Positions 33,584 to 41,191 of a stretch of 64,000 bases of DNA are shown here, piece by piece. Position 1 is the first letter of the stretch. Each line of letters starts with the position of its first letter. This DNA is from Comamonas sp. JUb58 (lineage in GTDB: Bacteria; Pseudomonadota; Gammaproteobacteria; Burkholderiales; Burkholderiaceae_C). The notes under the pieces were generated by a model that worked only from the letters and a program-made list of their open reading frames with translations, did not search any database and was not told the DNA's origin. The translations under genes were made by a program, and so were the position numbers. The stretch covers positions 62,001 through 126,000 of the forward strand of contig NZ_SOAL01000011.1 in NCBI RefSeq assembly GCF_004364775.1, read 5' to 3'.

Positions 33584-34353
33584 ACCCCATCCTGAAAGCC
33601 CGGCTCTGGGCCGCTGCGCTGCTGGTGCTGCTGCTGGCCGTGTGGGAGGGCGCAGGGCGCCTGGGCGGTATTTCCGCGCTGGTATTGCCGGTGCCGTCGG
33701 CGATCCTGCAGGCCTTGTTGGCGGGGCTCGTATCCGGCTACTTTTGGCCGCACTTGCTGGCTACCGTGCAAGCGGTGCTGTTGGGCCTGGCAGCGGGCGC
33801 ATCTTTTGGGCTGCTGGCGGGCATGGCCCTGGCCGAGTCGGTCTTGCTGGAGCGCGTGCTCAAGCCCTATGTGGTCGTCAGCCAGGTGGTGCCCAAGCTG
33901 GCGCTGGCGCCGCTGTTTGTGCTGTGGTTTGGTTTTGGCATGCTGCCGACGGTGCTGATCACGGCGCTGGTCTGCTTTTTCCCGCTGATGGAAAACACCT
34001 TGACGGGCCTGCGCCAGGTTGATGCGCAGCGCCTGCAGCTGTTTCGCATGCTGGGGGCCAGCCGGCTGCAGACGTTAATGCGGCTCAAGCTGCCCACAGG
34101 CTTGCCGGCCATTTTGGCGGGCCTGCGTGTGGCCGTGGTGCTGGCGCTGGTGGGGGCGGTGGTGGCCGAGTTCATGGGCGCCAGCCAAGGGCTGGGCGCG
34201 GTGGTGATTGCCGCGCAGGGAATGATGGACACCACCTTGATGTTTGCCGCGCTGCTGTTGATTGCGGCGCTGGGCTTGCTGCTGTACCAGGTCTGCCTGC
34301 TGCTGGAGCGCAGATTGCTGCGTGGCCATGCCGTCGCTGGCCCACAGCGTTGA
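33580..34353 (+). CDS. ABC transporter permease, ThiX/SsuC-like
   Basis: A 257-residue inner-membrane permease of the BPD_transp_1 family with about six membrane segments. The EAA-type coupling loop is RLQLFRMLGASRLQTLMRLKLPTGLPAILAGLR. PSAILQALLAG and VVPKLALAPLFVLWFGFG are typical of the nitrate/taurine/ThiX subgroup. It overlaps the ATPase gene by four bases, and 40 bases separate it from the binding-protein gene. Confidence 0.94.
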   Translation: MNPILKARLWAAALLVLLLAVWEGAGRLGGISALVLPVPSAILQALLAGLVSGYFWPHLLATVQAVLLGLAAGASFGLLAGMALAESVLLERVLKPYVVVSQVVPKLALAPLFVLWFGFGMLPTVLITALVCFFPLMENTLTGLRQVDAQRLQLFRMLGASRLQTLMRLKLPTGLPAILAGLRVAVVLALVGAVVAEFMGASQGLGAVVIAAQGMMDTTLMFAALLLIAALGLLLYQVCLLLERRLLRGHAVAGPQR

Positions 34354-34393
34354 TTTTTGGATTTTTGCTCGATTGCTTCTGGATGGACCGCTT

Positions 34394-35437
34394 ATGTCTG
34401 CACCTTTTCTGACCTCCTCCCTCTCGCGCCGCCGCTGGCTGGGCGCCTCTGCCGGCCTCTTGGGCCTGGGCCTGGGCCTGGCGGGCACGGGCATCACAGC
34501 GGGCGCTGCAACCCCGGTCAGCGGCAAGATCCGCCTGGCCGGCTGGAGCAAGCCGATCAGCGAAATCACCAACATCCTGGCCGAGCCGGACAAGGGCTTC
34601 TTCAAGGCCCAGGGGGTGGACCTGACTTACCTTCCCGGCGCGGGTGGCGGTGATGCCATCCGCAATATCCTGAGCGGCCAGGGCGATGTGGCCTTTACCG
34701 ACCCGGGCTCGTTCTTCATGGCGCTGGACAAGGGCGAGAAGCTGGTCGCCATCTATGACATCTACCCGCAAAACGTGTTCAATGTGGTGTCGCTGCGCTC
34801 CAGCGGCATCCGTACGCCGGCGGATCTGAAGGGCAAGACCATTGGCGTCTACAGCCTGGCCAGCGGCACACGCCAGAACCTGCTGGTGATGCTGCACCAG
34901 GCGGGGCTCAAGGAGTCCGACGTGCGCATTGTGGTGACCGGCCTTTTGAACTTTGCGCCGCTGATGCAAGGCCAGGTCGATGCGACCGCCGCCACCGACA
35001 CCGGCCTGGCCGTGGGCCTGCGCAAGGGCATGGGCGAGGTGCATGTGATGCCCGTGCGCGACTACCTCAATATGTCCAGCGACATGTTTGTGGTGCGCCT
35101 GCAGGTGCTGGAGCAGCAGCCGGCATTGCTGCAGGCCTTTTTGCGCGGCTACCGCGACAGCGCGGCCTGGATGATCGCCCACCCCGAAGAGGCCGCCACC
35201 CTGGCCACCAAGCGCGCCATCGACGGCACCCAGCGCGATATCAACCTCGATGTGATCGGCCTGCGCAATGCATCGGCCCAGCCCACCTTGCGGGTGCAGG
35301 GCAAGGTCGCGTCGCTGGGCAGCTTTGACTTGAACGCGCTGCAAAAGGGCGCGGACGCCTACCATGCGCTGGGCATGGTGCAGCAGCCCATCAAGGTGGC
35401 CGATGTGGTGGACAGCCGTTGGCTGCCAGGGGCCTGA
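34394..35437 (+). CDS. Periplasmic NMT1/THI5-like (ThiY-type) substrate-binding protein
   Basis: A 347-residue binding protein of the NMT1/THI5-like fold (ThiY, SsuA, TauA group). The N-terminus has a twin-arginine-like signal (SRRRWLGASAGLLGLGLGL) with cleavage near AGAAT. The mature domain shows EPDKGFFKAQGVDLTYLPG, GQGDVAFTDPGSF and ADLKGKTIGVYSLASG, all family landmarks. The yeast THI5 CCCFC motif is absent. ThiY proteins bind formyl-aminopyrimidine, a broken-down thiamine half. The riboswitch in front of the operon makes a thiamine-derived ligand likely, but the binding pocket cannot be read from sequence. The ATG at 34394 is chosen because the signal peptide starts there. Confidence 0.9.
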   Translation: MSAPFLTSSLSRRRWLGASAGLLGLGLGLAGTGITAGAATPVSGKIRLAGWSKPISEITNILAEPDKGFFKAQGVDLTYLPGAGGGDAIRNILSGQGDVAFTDPGSFFMALDKGEKLVAIYDIYPQNVFNVVSLRSSGIRTPADLKGKTIGVYSLASGTRQNLLVMLHQAGLKESDVRIVVTGLLNFAPLMQGQVDATAATDTGLAVGLRKGMGEVHVMPVRDYLNMSSDMFVVRLQVLEQQPALLQAFLRGYRDSAAWMIAHPEEAATLATKRAIDGTQRDINLDVIGLRNASAQPTLRVQGKVASLGSFDLNALQKGADAYHALGMVQQPIKVADVVDSRWLPGA

Positions 35438-35438
35438 G

Positions 35439-36224
35439 ATGCAGGAGAGCAGTGCTTTGAATCTGCGCGGCAAGGTGGTGCTGGTAACCGGTGCCAGCCG
35501 GGGCATTGGCGCGGCCATTGCCCAGGCCTTTGCGCGCGAAGGCGCCACCGTGGCGGTGAACTACCTGGCCAACGAGGCCGCAGCGGCCCAAACCGTGGCC
35601 GCCTGCCAGGCTGCCGGCGGCGATGCCTGGGCTGTGCAGGCCGATGTGGGCAATCCGGCGGCGGTGGATGCGATGGCCCAGGCCATTGCGCAAGAGGCCG
35701 GGCCCATCGATGTCGTCGTGAACAACGCCTTGCGCCCCTATGCCTTTGACCCCGAGCGCCGCCAGCCGCTGGATGCACTGGCCTGGAGCTACTACCAGGC
35801 GCAGTTCGATGCTGCTGTGGGCGGTGCCTTCCATGTTTGCCGCGCCGTGCTGCCGCAGATGCGCCAGCGTGCCCGGGGCAGCATTGTCAATATCAGCAGC
35901 AATCTGGTCGAGCACCCTGTTGTCGCCTACCACGACTACAGCACGGCCAAGGCCTCGCTGGTGGGCTTCAGCCGCAACCTGGCCAGCGAGTTGGGGCCCT
36001 TTGGCATACGGGTCAACTGCGTTGCCCCGGGCCTCGTCTATCCCACCCAGGGCAGCGCACAAACCCGCGAATCCTTCCGCGAATCGCTGATGGCCGCCAC
36101 CCCGCTGCGCCGCCTGGCCAGCCCTGAGGATGTCGCTGGGCCGGTGCTGTTCCTGGCATCGGACCTGAGCCGGTTCATGACGGGACAGGTGTTGCTGGTG
36201 GATGGGGGCTTGGTGATGCGCTGA
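35439..36224 (+). CDS. Short-chain dehydrogenase/reductase (FabG-like)
   Basis: A 261-residue classical SDR. The NAD(P)-binding motif is TGASRGIG (residues 17-24), the NNA motif is at 95-97, and the catalytic residues are S153 or S154 in NISS with Y167 and K171 in YSTAK. The tail FMTGQVLLVDGGLVMR is typical. The start ATG follows the stop of the binding-protein gene by one base. As the last gene of the thiamine-riboswitch operon it could reduce the aldehyde made by the LuxC-like enzyme to an alcohol; this is inferred from order and chemistry. Confidence 0.92.
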   Translation: MQESSALNLRGKVVLVTGASRGIGAAIAQAFAREGATVAVNYLANEAAAAQTVAACQAAGGDAWAVQADVGNPAAVDAMAQAIAQEAGPIDVVVNNALRPYAFDPERRQPLDALAWSYYQAQFDAAVGGAFHVCRAVLPQMRQRARGSIVNISSNLVEHPVVAYHDYSTAKASLVGFSRNLASELGPFGIRVNCVAPGLVYPTQGSAQTRESFRESLMAATPLRRLASPEDVAGPVLFLASDLSRFMTGQVLLVDGGLVMR

Positions 36225-36248
36225 TGAGGTGATCAGCGGGCACAAGCC

Positions 36249-36557
36249 TCAGTCGTTCTGCCGTGGCAGTACATGCCTGAGATCCAGCTGGTCGAAGCTG
36301 TGGGGGTTGAGCGCACCGTCCGGCTCCAGCGTCCCCACGTCAAAGCCGTCTTCGACATCTTCAAAATAAAGCAGGCCATGGGGGAGGTGGGCAACGACCA
36401 ATACCTGCTCCAACTGGCCCAGGCGATGGATGGGGACCGGGTAAAAAGGCTGGCGACATGCCGCGAAAAGCGCCTGCTGCGCTGCGGTGCAGTCGGCGAG
36501 CTGTTTTTCAACAATCGCTTCCAACTCATCGACGGTGACGGGTTCCCAGGTACTCAT
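36249..36557 (-). CDS. Hypothetical protein
   Basis: A 102-residue soluble, acidic protein (begins MSTWEPVTVDELEAIVEKQ; ends LDLRHVLPRQND). I do not recognise a family. The middle has a strand-like stretch EQVLVVAHLPHGLLYFEDVEDGF that suggests a small alpha/beta fold. The start at 36557 was chosen because upstream codons read into the divergent gene's leader. It is convergent with the SDR gene and divergent from the small gene at 36638. Confidence 0.6.
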   Translation of the reverse strand: MSTWEPVTVDELEAIVEKQLADCTAAQQALFAACRQPFYPVPIHRLGQLEQVLVVAHLPHGLLYFEDVEDGFDVGTLEPDGALNPHSFDQLDLRHVLPRQND

Positions 36558-36637
36558 GTTGGTGTTTGCAGCTGAATACGGACGCCATAGTATGCTACGG
36601 CACCACAGCAAAGACGCATCCGCAGAAAAGGACAGCC

Positions 36638-36898
36638 ATGGTCTTCCTGGCAATCACTCCCGAAGGTCTTCCGCAGACCTTGAGCGCAGCAGAAAAAACG
36701 GGCCAGCCGGTATGGTGCGGCTCGAATGCGATTTCCCAAGAGGCTTTTAGCGCCATGACAGGGAGCGGCCTTTCGCGCTTTGACTACGCCTTGCACCCGC
36801 AAGACGCAGATACCTTGGCCGGCGCGCTCTACACCATAGCGCAACACCATCCGGCTAGCATCGTCTGGTTGGAAACAGCCCCCGCTGCGGACGACTGA
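36638..36898 (+). CDS. Small hypothetical protein
   Basis: An 86-residue soluble protein without recognised domain. It starts MVFLAITPEGLPQTLSAAEK and ends in a short acidic stretch. The ATG at 36638 has AAAAGGA six bases upstream, a good ribosome binding site. It is followed after 52 bases by another small gene on the same strand, so the two may be co-transcribed. Confidence 0.6.
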   Translation: MVFLAITPEGLPQTLSAAEKTGQPVWCGSNAISQEAFSAMTGSGLSRFDYALHPQDADTLAGALYTIAQHHPASIVWLETAPAADD

Positions 36899-36950
36899 GC
36901 CGGGCAGCGCTGTTGCTGGCCGGCAGCCCAGTTGCCGCAGCACGACATCC

Positions 36951-37262
36951 ATGAAAAACATCCAGGTCATCGATGGCGCGCTGAACTGCGTCTACGACAT
37001 CTTTGCAGCGACGGAAGAGGAGTTCGCGCTGATCTTCCCCAGCGGCCAGGACATTGCCTTTATCGACGACGTCTATGCAGCTGCAGCCGACGCGGCGGCC
37101 TTGGACAAAGCCTTTGAGAGCCTATGGACCCGGCGGCTTGCCAAGGCGCAGGCGATGGGCATCCATGGCCTGCTGTTCTATGGGCTTGACGAGAAAAAGC
37201 GCTACTACCCCAGCCGGCGCGACGAAGAAGCCCAGAACCCGGACGGCTCCCGGCTTCGCTGA
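36951..37262 (+). CDS. Small hypothetical protein
   Basis: A 103-residue soluble protein. The N-terminal half has a regular strand/helix pattern (NIQVIDGALNCVYDIFAATE, LIFPSGQDIAFIDDVY), and the C-terminal half is charged (DEKKRYYPSRRDEE). I do not recognise the family, though it looks like a genuine conserved protein rather than a chance frame. It lies between another small gene and the photolyase gene on the same strand. Confidence 0.7.
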   Translation: MKNIQVIDGALNCVYDIFAATEEEFALIFPSGQDIAFIDDVYAAAADAAALDKAFESLWTRRLAKAQAMGIHGLLFYGLDEKKRYYPSRRDEEAQNPDGSRLR

Positions 37263-37424
37263 ATGGAGCCTCGCTTTGCAGGCCATCGCATCCAGCCTGT
37301 TGGCTGACAGGCACCGGCACGCTGCCACGGCACAATAGCGCCCTTGAGATGGCGGGCCCGGCTTGCGCCTGCATGCCTCCGCGCCATCCACCGCAACAAA
37401 AACCCGAACAGGAAACCGATCACC

Positions 37425-38882
37425 ATGGCCAGCCGCGCCCTGGTATGGATGCGTCGCGATTTGCGCTGCGACGACCATGCCGCTCTCTACCATGCCTTGC
37501 GCCGCTTCGAGCAGGTGTATTGCGTCTTCGTTTTTGACACCGACATCCTCGATCTGCTGCCGACGCGCGAAGACAGGCGGGTGGACTTTATCCATGCCAG
37601 CGTGCTGGCGCTGGACGAGGACCTGCGCCAGTTGGCAGCAGGCAGCGGTACGCCTGGCGCGGGGCTGCTGGTGCGCCATGGGCCAGCGGCGCAAGAGGTG
37701 GTGCAGCTGGCACTGGCCCTGGGCGTGCAAGAGGTGCTGACCAACCGCGACTACGAGCCCGAGGCCATCGCTCGCGATGTGCGCGTCGCTGGCGATCTGC
37801 AAGCCGCCGGCATTGCCTTTAGCGATTACAAGGACCAGGTGCTGCTGGATCGCGATGAGGTGCTGACCCAGCAAGGCCATCCCTACAGCGTGTTCACCCC
37901 CTACAAACGCGCCTGGCTGCAAAAGCTCGATGCCTTCCAGTGCAAGGCCTACCCGGTGGCGCGCTATGCCGGGCATCTGGCGGCATTGCCCAAGGGCGAG
38001 GCGATACCGTCGCTGGCCGATCTGGGTTTTCAGCCCAGCAATCTGGCATCGCTCAAGATACCTACCGGCAGCCGGGGTGCGCAGCAACTGCTTCAGGATT
38101 TTTTGCCGCGCATGGCGGCTTACCAGGACGCACGGGATTTTCCCGCGGTCAAGGGCGTCTCCTACCTGTCGGTGCATCTGCGCTTTGGCACCGTGTCGAT
38201 CCGCCAACTGGCCGCCCTGGCCGTGGCGCAGGCGCGCGCCGGCTGCGAGGGCGCGCAGACCTGGCTCTCCGAGCTGGCCTGGCGCGACTTCTACGCGATG
38301 ATTCTCTGGCACCACCCACAGGTGGTGACCCAGTCGTTCCGCCCCATTTACGACAAGGTGCAGTGGGACGATGCGCCCGAGCTGTGGCAGGCCTGGTGCG
38401 AGGCGCGCACCGGCTACCCCTTGGTGGATGCCGCCATGCGCCAGCTGCTGCAGACCGGCTATATGCACAACCGGCTGCGCATGGTGGTGGCCAGCTTTTT
38501 GACCAAGGACCTGGGCATTGACTGGCGCGCGGGCGAGCGCTTTTTTGCCCAGCACCTCAATGACTATGACCTGTCATCCAACAACGGCGGCTGGCAGTGG
38601 GCGGCCTCCACCGGCTGCGATGCCCAGCCCTGGTTCCGCATCTTCAACCCCATCACGCAGTCGGAGCGCTTTGATGCGGACGGCAAGTTCATCCGCCGCT
38701 ACCTGCCCGAGCTGGCCAAGGTGCCCGATCGCTACATCCACTTTCCCGCCGCAATGAAGCCGCTGGAGCAGCAGGCCTGCGGTCTGCAACTGGGGCGCGA
38801 TTACCCGCATCCCGTCGTGGACCACGGTCGGGCGCGCGAGCGGACCTTGATGCGATTTCACTTTATGAAGAATCCGGATTGA
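37425..38882 (+). CDS. phr: Deoxyribodipyrimidine photolyase (DNA photolyase, class I type)
   Basis: A 485-residue light-driven DNA repair enzyme that splits cyclobutane pyrimidine dimers. The N-terminal antenna-binding Rossmann-like domain begins ALVWMRRDLRCDDHAALYHAL. The C-terminal helical FAD domain has the diagnostic blocks ELAWRDFYAMILWHHP, GYPLVDAAMRQL, TGYMHNRLRMVVASFLTKDL and DYDLSSNNGGWQWAASTGCDAQPWFRIFNP. The ATG at 37425 follows AGGAAA; a frame extending to 37344 has no start support. Length is normal for the family (about 470 residues). Confidence 0.96.
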   Translation: MASRALVWMRRDLRCDDHAALYHALRRFEQVYCVFVFDTDILDLLPTREDRRVDFIHASVLALDEDLRQLAAGSGTPGAGLLVRHGPAAQEVVQLALALGVQEVLTNRDYEPEAIARDVRVAGDLQAAGIAFSDYKDQVLLDRDEVLTQQGHPYSVFTPYKRAWLQKLDAFQCKAYPVARYAGHLAALPKGEAIPSLADLGFQPSNLASLKIPTGSRGAQQLLQDFLPRMAAYQDARDFPAVKGVSYLSVHLRFGTVSIRQLAALAVAQARAGCEGAQTWLSELAWRDFYAMILWHHPQVVTQSFRPIYDKVQWDDAPELWQAWCEARTGYPLVDAAMRQLLQTGYMHNRLRMVVASFLTKDLGIDWRAGERFFAQHLNDYDLSSNNGGWQWAASTGCDAQPWFRIFNPITQSERFDADGKFIRRYLPELAKVPDRYIHFPAAMKPLEQQACGLQLGRDYPHPVVDHGRARERTLMRFHFMKNPD

Positions 38883-39402
38883 CCGGGCCAGATGGCAGCC
38901 CCCAATGCCATCCCTTGATCAGCGCCGCTTTTTGAACATGCCCAGCGGCAGGCGCATCGCTATGCGTCTGCCCTAAGGTAGTCCATGCAAGGCTTCGGAG
39001 TTGATGGTCGGCTGTGAAGGCGGGGCGTTGCCTTCAGAAACCGCCTAAAACCTAAAAAATAGCTGCTTTTTGGGGCGGCTGGGTAGCTTGGCATTCCCGT
39101 TCTGGCCAGTAACACGTTTCGTGCCGAGATCGGTGCTGCTGAGCCAAAAAGTAGCGGTCTGAACCTCGCTAAAGCATCCTGGTATGCAGTGCTCAAAAAG
39201 AAGACAGCCACCACTATCCAAGCTTGAGAAGTGCCAATATACTGCCGGATGTTTCAAATTGTGTCGTTTCTGATAGATTTGCTAAGCGACACGAATGCCG
39301 CCACGCACCCCCCAAGACTGACTCCTTCCACAGCCCAACATCCTGTAAATAGCCCACGCCCAATGGGGCTCTAGCAGGACAGCCTATCGCCACCCCACCA
39401 CC
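38883..39402. other. Intergenic region, no gene seen
   Basis: About 520 bases without a convincing reading frame. It is less GC-rich than the coding DNA. An imperfect inverted repeat GTGTCGTTT (39261-39269) with AAGCGACAC (ending 39292) lies about 110 bases before the secreted-protein gene and may be a regulator site. No terminator with a T-run was found after the photolyase gene. Confidence 0.4.
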
Positions 39403-40836
39403 ATGAATAAGATCTTCCTCAACGCACCCGCGCGCCTGGCTTTGCTCGGGCTCATGGCTATGTCTGGCGCCCACGCTGCGCCTCAGCTTATTTATGACGG
39501 CAGCAGCCCGCCCGCTCCGGCCGTGTGGTCTCAGTGGAAGGCAGGTTCACCGACGGTGACCTCCGCCGCTGGTCTGACACGCTTCAGCACCAAGACTGTG
39601 ATGGGCGACAGAACCAGCGATGCCAACCTCTATAAATACGCAACAGGCACCAACAGCTTTATTGCCTCGATCAAGCTCAAGGCGCTTGCAATCAACCGCC
39701 ACAACCAACTGGATGCAGGGTTGATGCTCAGCGTAGGCGACGATTTCAGCGGGTCCTTCGGAAATGCAACCCAGCGGTCGGCCATGCTTTACATCGATCC
39801 CACAGCCATCGGCTGGGCGGACGATACGGCATCGGCCGCCAATGATGCCAGCGGATTCCACGAATATGCGATCCGCTATACGAATGGTCTGTTGGACGTG
39901 TTTGTGGACACCAGCTTTGAGGCCATCATTGCTGGCACTGCCCAGCCGCTTCTCAGCCGGGCGCAGCCATCCTCGGGCAGTGACCGGGGGGCCATTGTCT
40001 TTGGCGACCAGACCAATGATGCCAACGTAGATTCGGACTACGAGGTGGAATTTGTCAAGTTCCAGAACCTGCGCTTGCCCACGGAACCAGGCTATGTGTT
40101 CACAGAAACCGGTGATGGCCAGCTGACCGCTTACTGGGGCACCCCCGCTTACGCTGGTGAGTCGGCAATCAGCGGCTACACCGCTACTGCGCTGACCACC
40201 GATACGCCGCCGAAAACAGCGGGCAGCTGCAGCACCTCCGCTACGCCGCCAGAGCTTGCAGCCAACTTTTGCACGATCGACGGTCTTGCCAACGGTACGC
40301 CGTACATCGTCAGTGTGCAGGCCACCAACGCTGCGGGTGGCGGTGCCAGCGCGTTGACGGATCGGGCGGCTACGCCGGTCGCGAGTGTTGCTGTTCCTGA
40401 GGCCTCGGTGCTCGCCAACGGCGTCGTGGGCCAGAGCTACAACGCGGTCATCACGCCGACCGGCGGCCAGGCTCCCTACCAGTTTGAGATCGTCGATGGC
40501 AGCTTGCCGCAAGGTCTGGCTGCGCAGCTGTCCGAGGATGGACTGAGCATCCGCATCGCCGGCACACCCAGCCGCAGCGAAACCACCCACTTTACGCTGA
40601 GCATCTCGGACAGCACGCCTGGGCCGGTGGAGTTGGCGAGCAAGGCGGGTCCGACGTTGACGACGGTTGTGCAGACCTACAGCATTACGGTGGCAGCCCC
40701 CGATGTCGTGGTCGTGCCCGCCAAGGCTACGCCCGTCCCGTCGCTGGGCGTTTGGGCTGTATTGCTGCTGAACCTGTTGGCTGGAGGCTTGGCTGCCTTG
40801 GGACTGCGTGGGAGAAAAATGCCTGCGCAGGCTTGA
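39403..40836 (+). CDS. Secreted protein with fibronectin-III-like and Ig-like repeats and IPTL-CTERM-like tail
   Basis: A 477-residue exported protein. A signal peptide covers residues 1-25 (ending SGAHAAPQ). Residues about 30-215 look like a beta-rich lectin/laminin-G type domain. Residues about 220-325 are fibronectin type III-like (GQLTAYWGTPAYAGESAISG, GLANGTPYIVSVQATNAAG). Residues about 340-440 are a putative Ig domain (GVVGQSYNAVITPTGGQAPYQFE, GLSIRIAGTPSRS). The C-terminus PVPSLGVWAVLLLN, a hydrophobic helix, then RGRK resembles the IPTL-CTERM sorting signal. It probably sits at the cell surface. A strong terminator follows. Confidence 0.8.
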   Translation: MNKIFLNAPARLALLGLMAMSGAHAAPQLIYDGSSPPAPAVWSQWKAGSPTVTSAAGLTRFSTKTVMGDRTSDANLYKYATGTNSFIASIKLKALAINRHNQLDAGLMLSVGDDFSGSFGNATQRSAMLYIDPTAIGWADDTASAANDASGFHEYAIRYTNGLLDVFVDTSFEAIIAGTAQPLLSRAQPSSGSDRGAIVFGDQTNDANVDSDYEVEFVKFQNLRLPTEPGYVFTETGDGQLTAYWGTPAYAGESAISGYTATALTTDTPPKTAGSCSTSATPPELAANFCTIDGLANGTPYIVSVQATNAAGGGASALTDRAATPVASVAVPEASVLANGVVGQSYNAVITPTGGQAPYQFEIVDGSLPQGLAAQLSEDGLSIRIAGTPSRSETTHFTLSISDSTPGPVELASKAGPTLTTVVQTYSITVAAPDVVVVPAKATPVPSLGVWAVLLLNLLAGGLAALGLRGRKMPAQA

Positions 40837-40861
40837 GCTGGCAACGGCTGGCAGTTGGAGC

Positions 40862-40888
40862 AACCACCTTCGGGTGGTTAGTTTTTTT
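40862..40888 (+). terminator. Rho-independent terminator after the secreted-protein gene
   Basis: The hairpin AACCACC-TTCG-GGTGGTT is a perfect 7-base-pair stem with a stable UUCG loop, followed by AG and seven T residues. It lies 26 bases after the stop at 40836. Confidence 0.95.
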
Positions 40889-40960
40889 GGGGCGGCGTTC
40901 GTGTGGATTGGGTGGCGGAGTCTGAGGCACTGCGTTTGAAGAGGGAGTACAGCCTCCATA

Positions 40961-40989
40961 AAAAGGAGCCCGTCTTTGGGACAGGCTCC
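40961..40989 (-). terminator. Terminator-like hairpin read on the minus strand
   Basis: Read on the minus strand, GGAGCCTGTC and GACGGGCTCC form a 10-base-pair stem (one G-T pair) around CCAAA, then TTTTT. This is a good Rho-independent terminator, but no protein gene on the minus strand ends here. It may end a small RNA transcribed from within 41000-41190, or be a leftover. Confidence 0.6.
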
Positions 40990-41191
40990 GCACAAAACCA
41001 CTCAAAAACCAACCAATCTCCAACTGAATCGCGCTGATGACAGAGGATGTGGCAGAAGGCCGGTTTGGGATGCCACCCGCGGCGGCGCTGCGCACCAAAC
41101 CCGGGCTTTGCTGGCGCCCTTTGTACGCTTTTGCTTACATAACGCACGGCGTCGATCTGGAAAATACATGGCTTAACATCTCACTCCGCCC

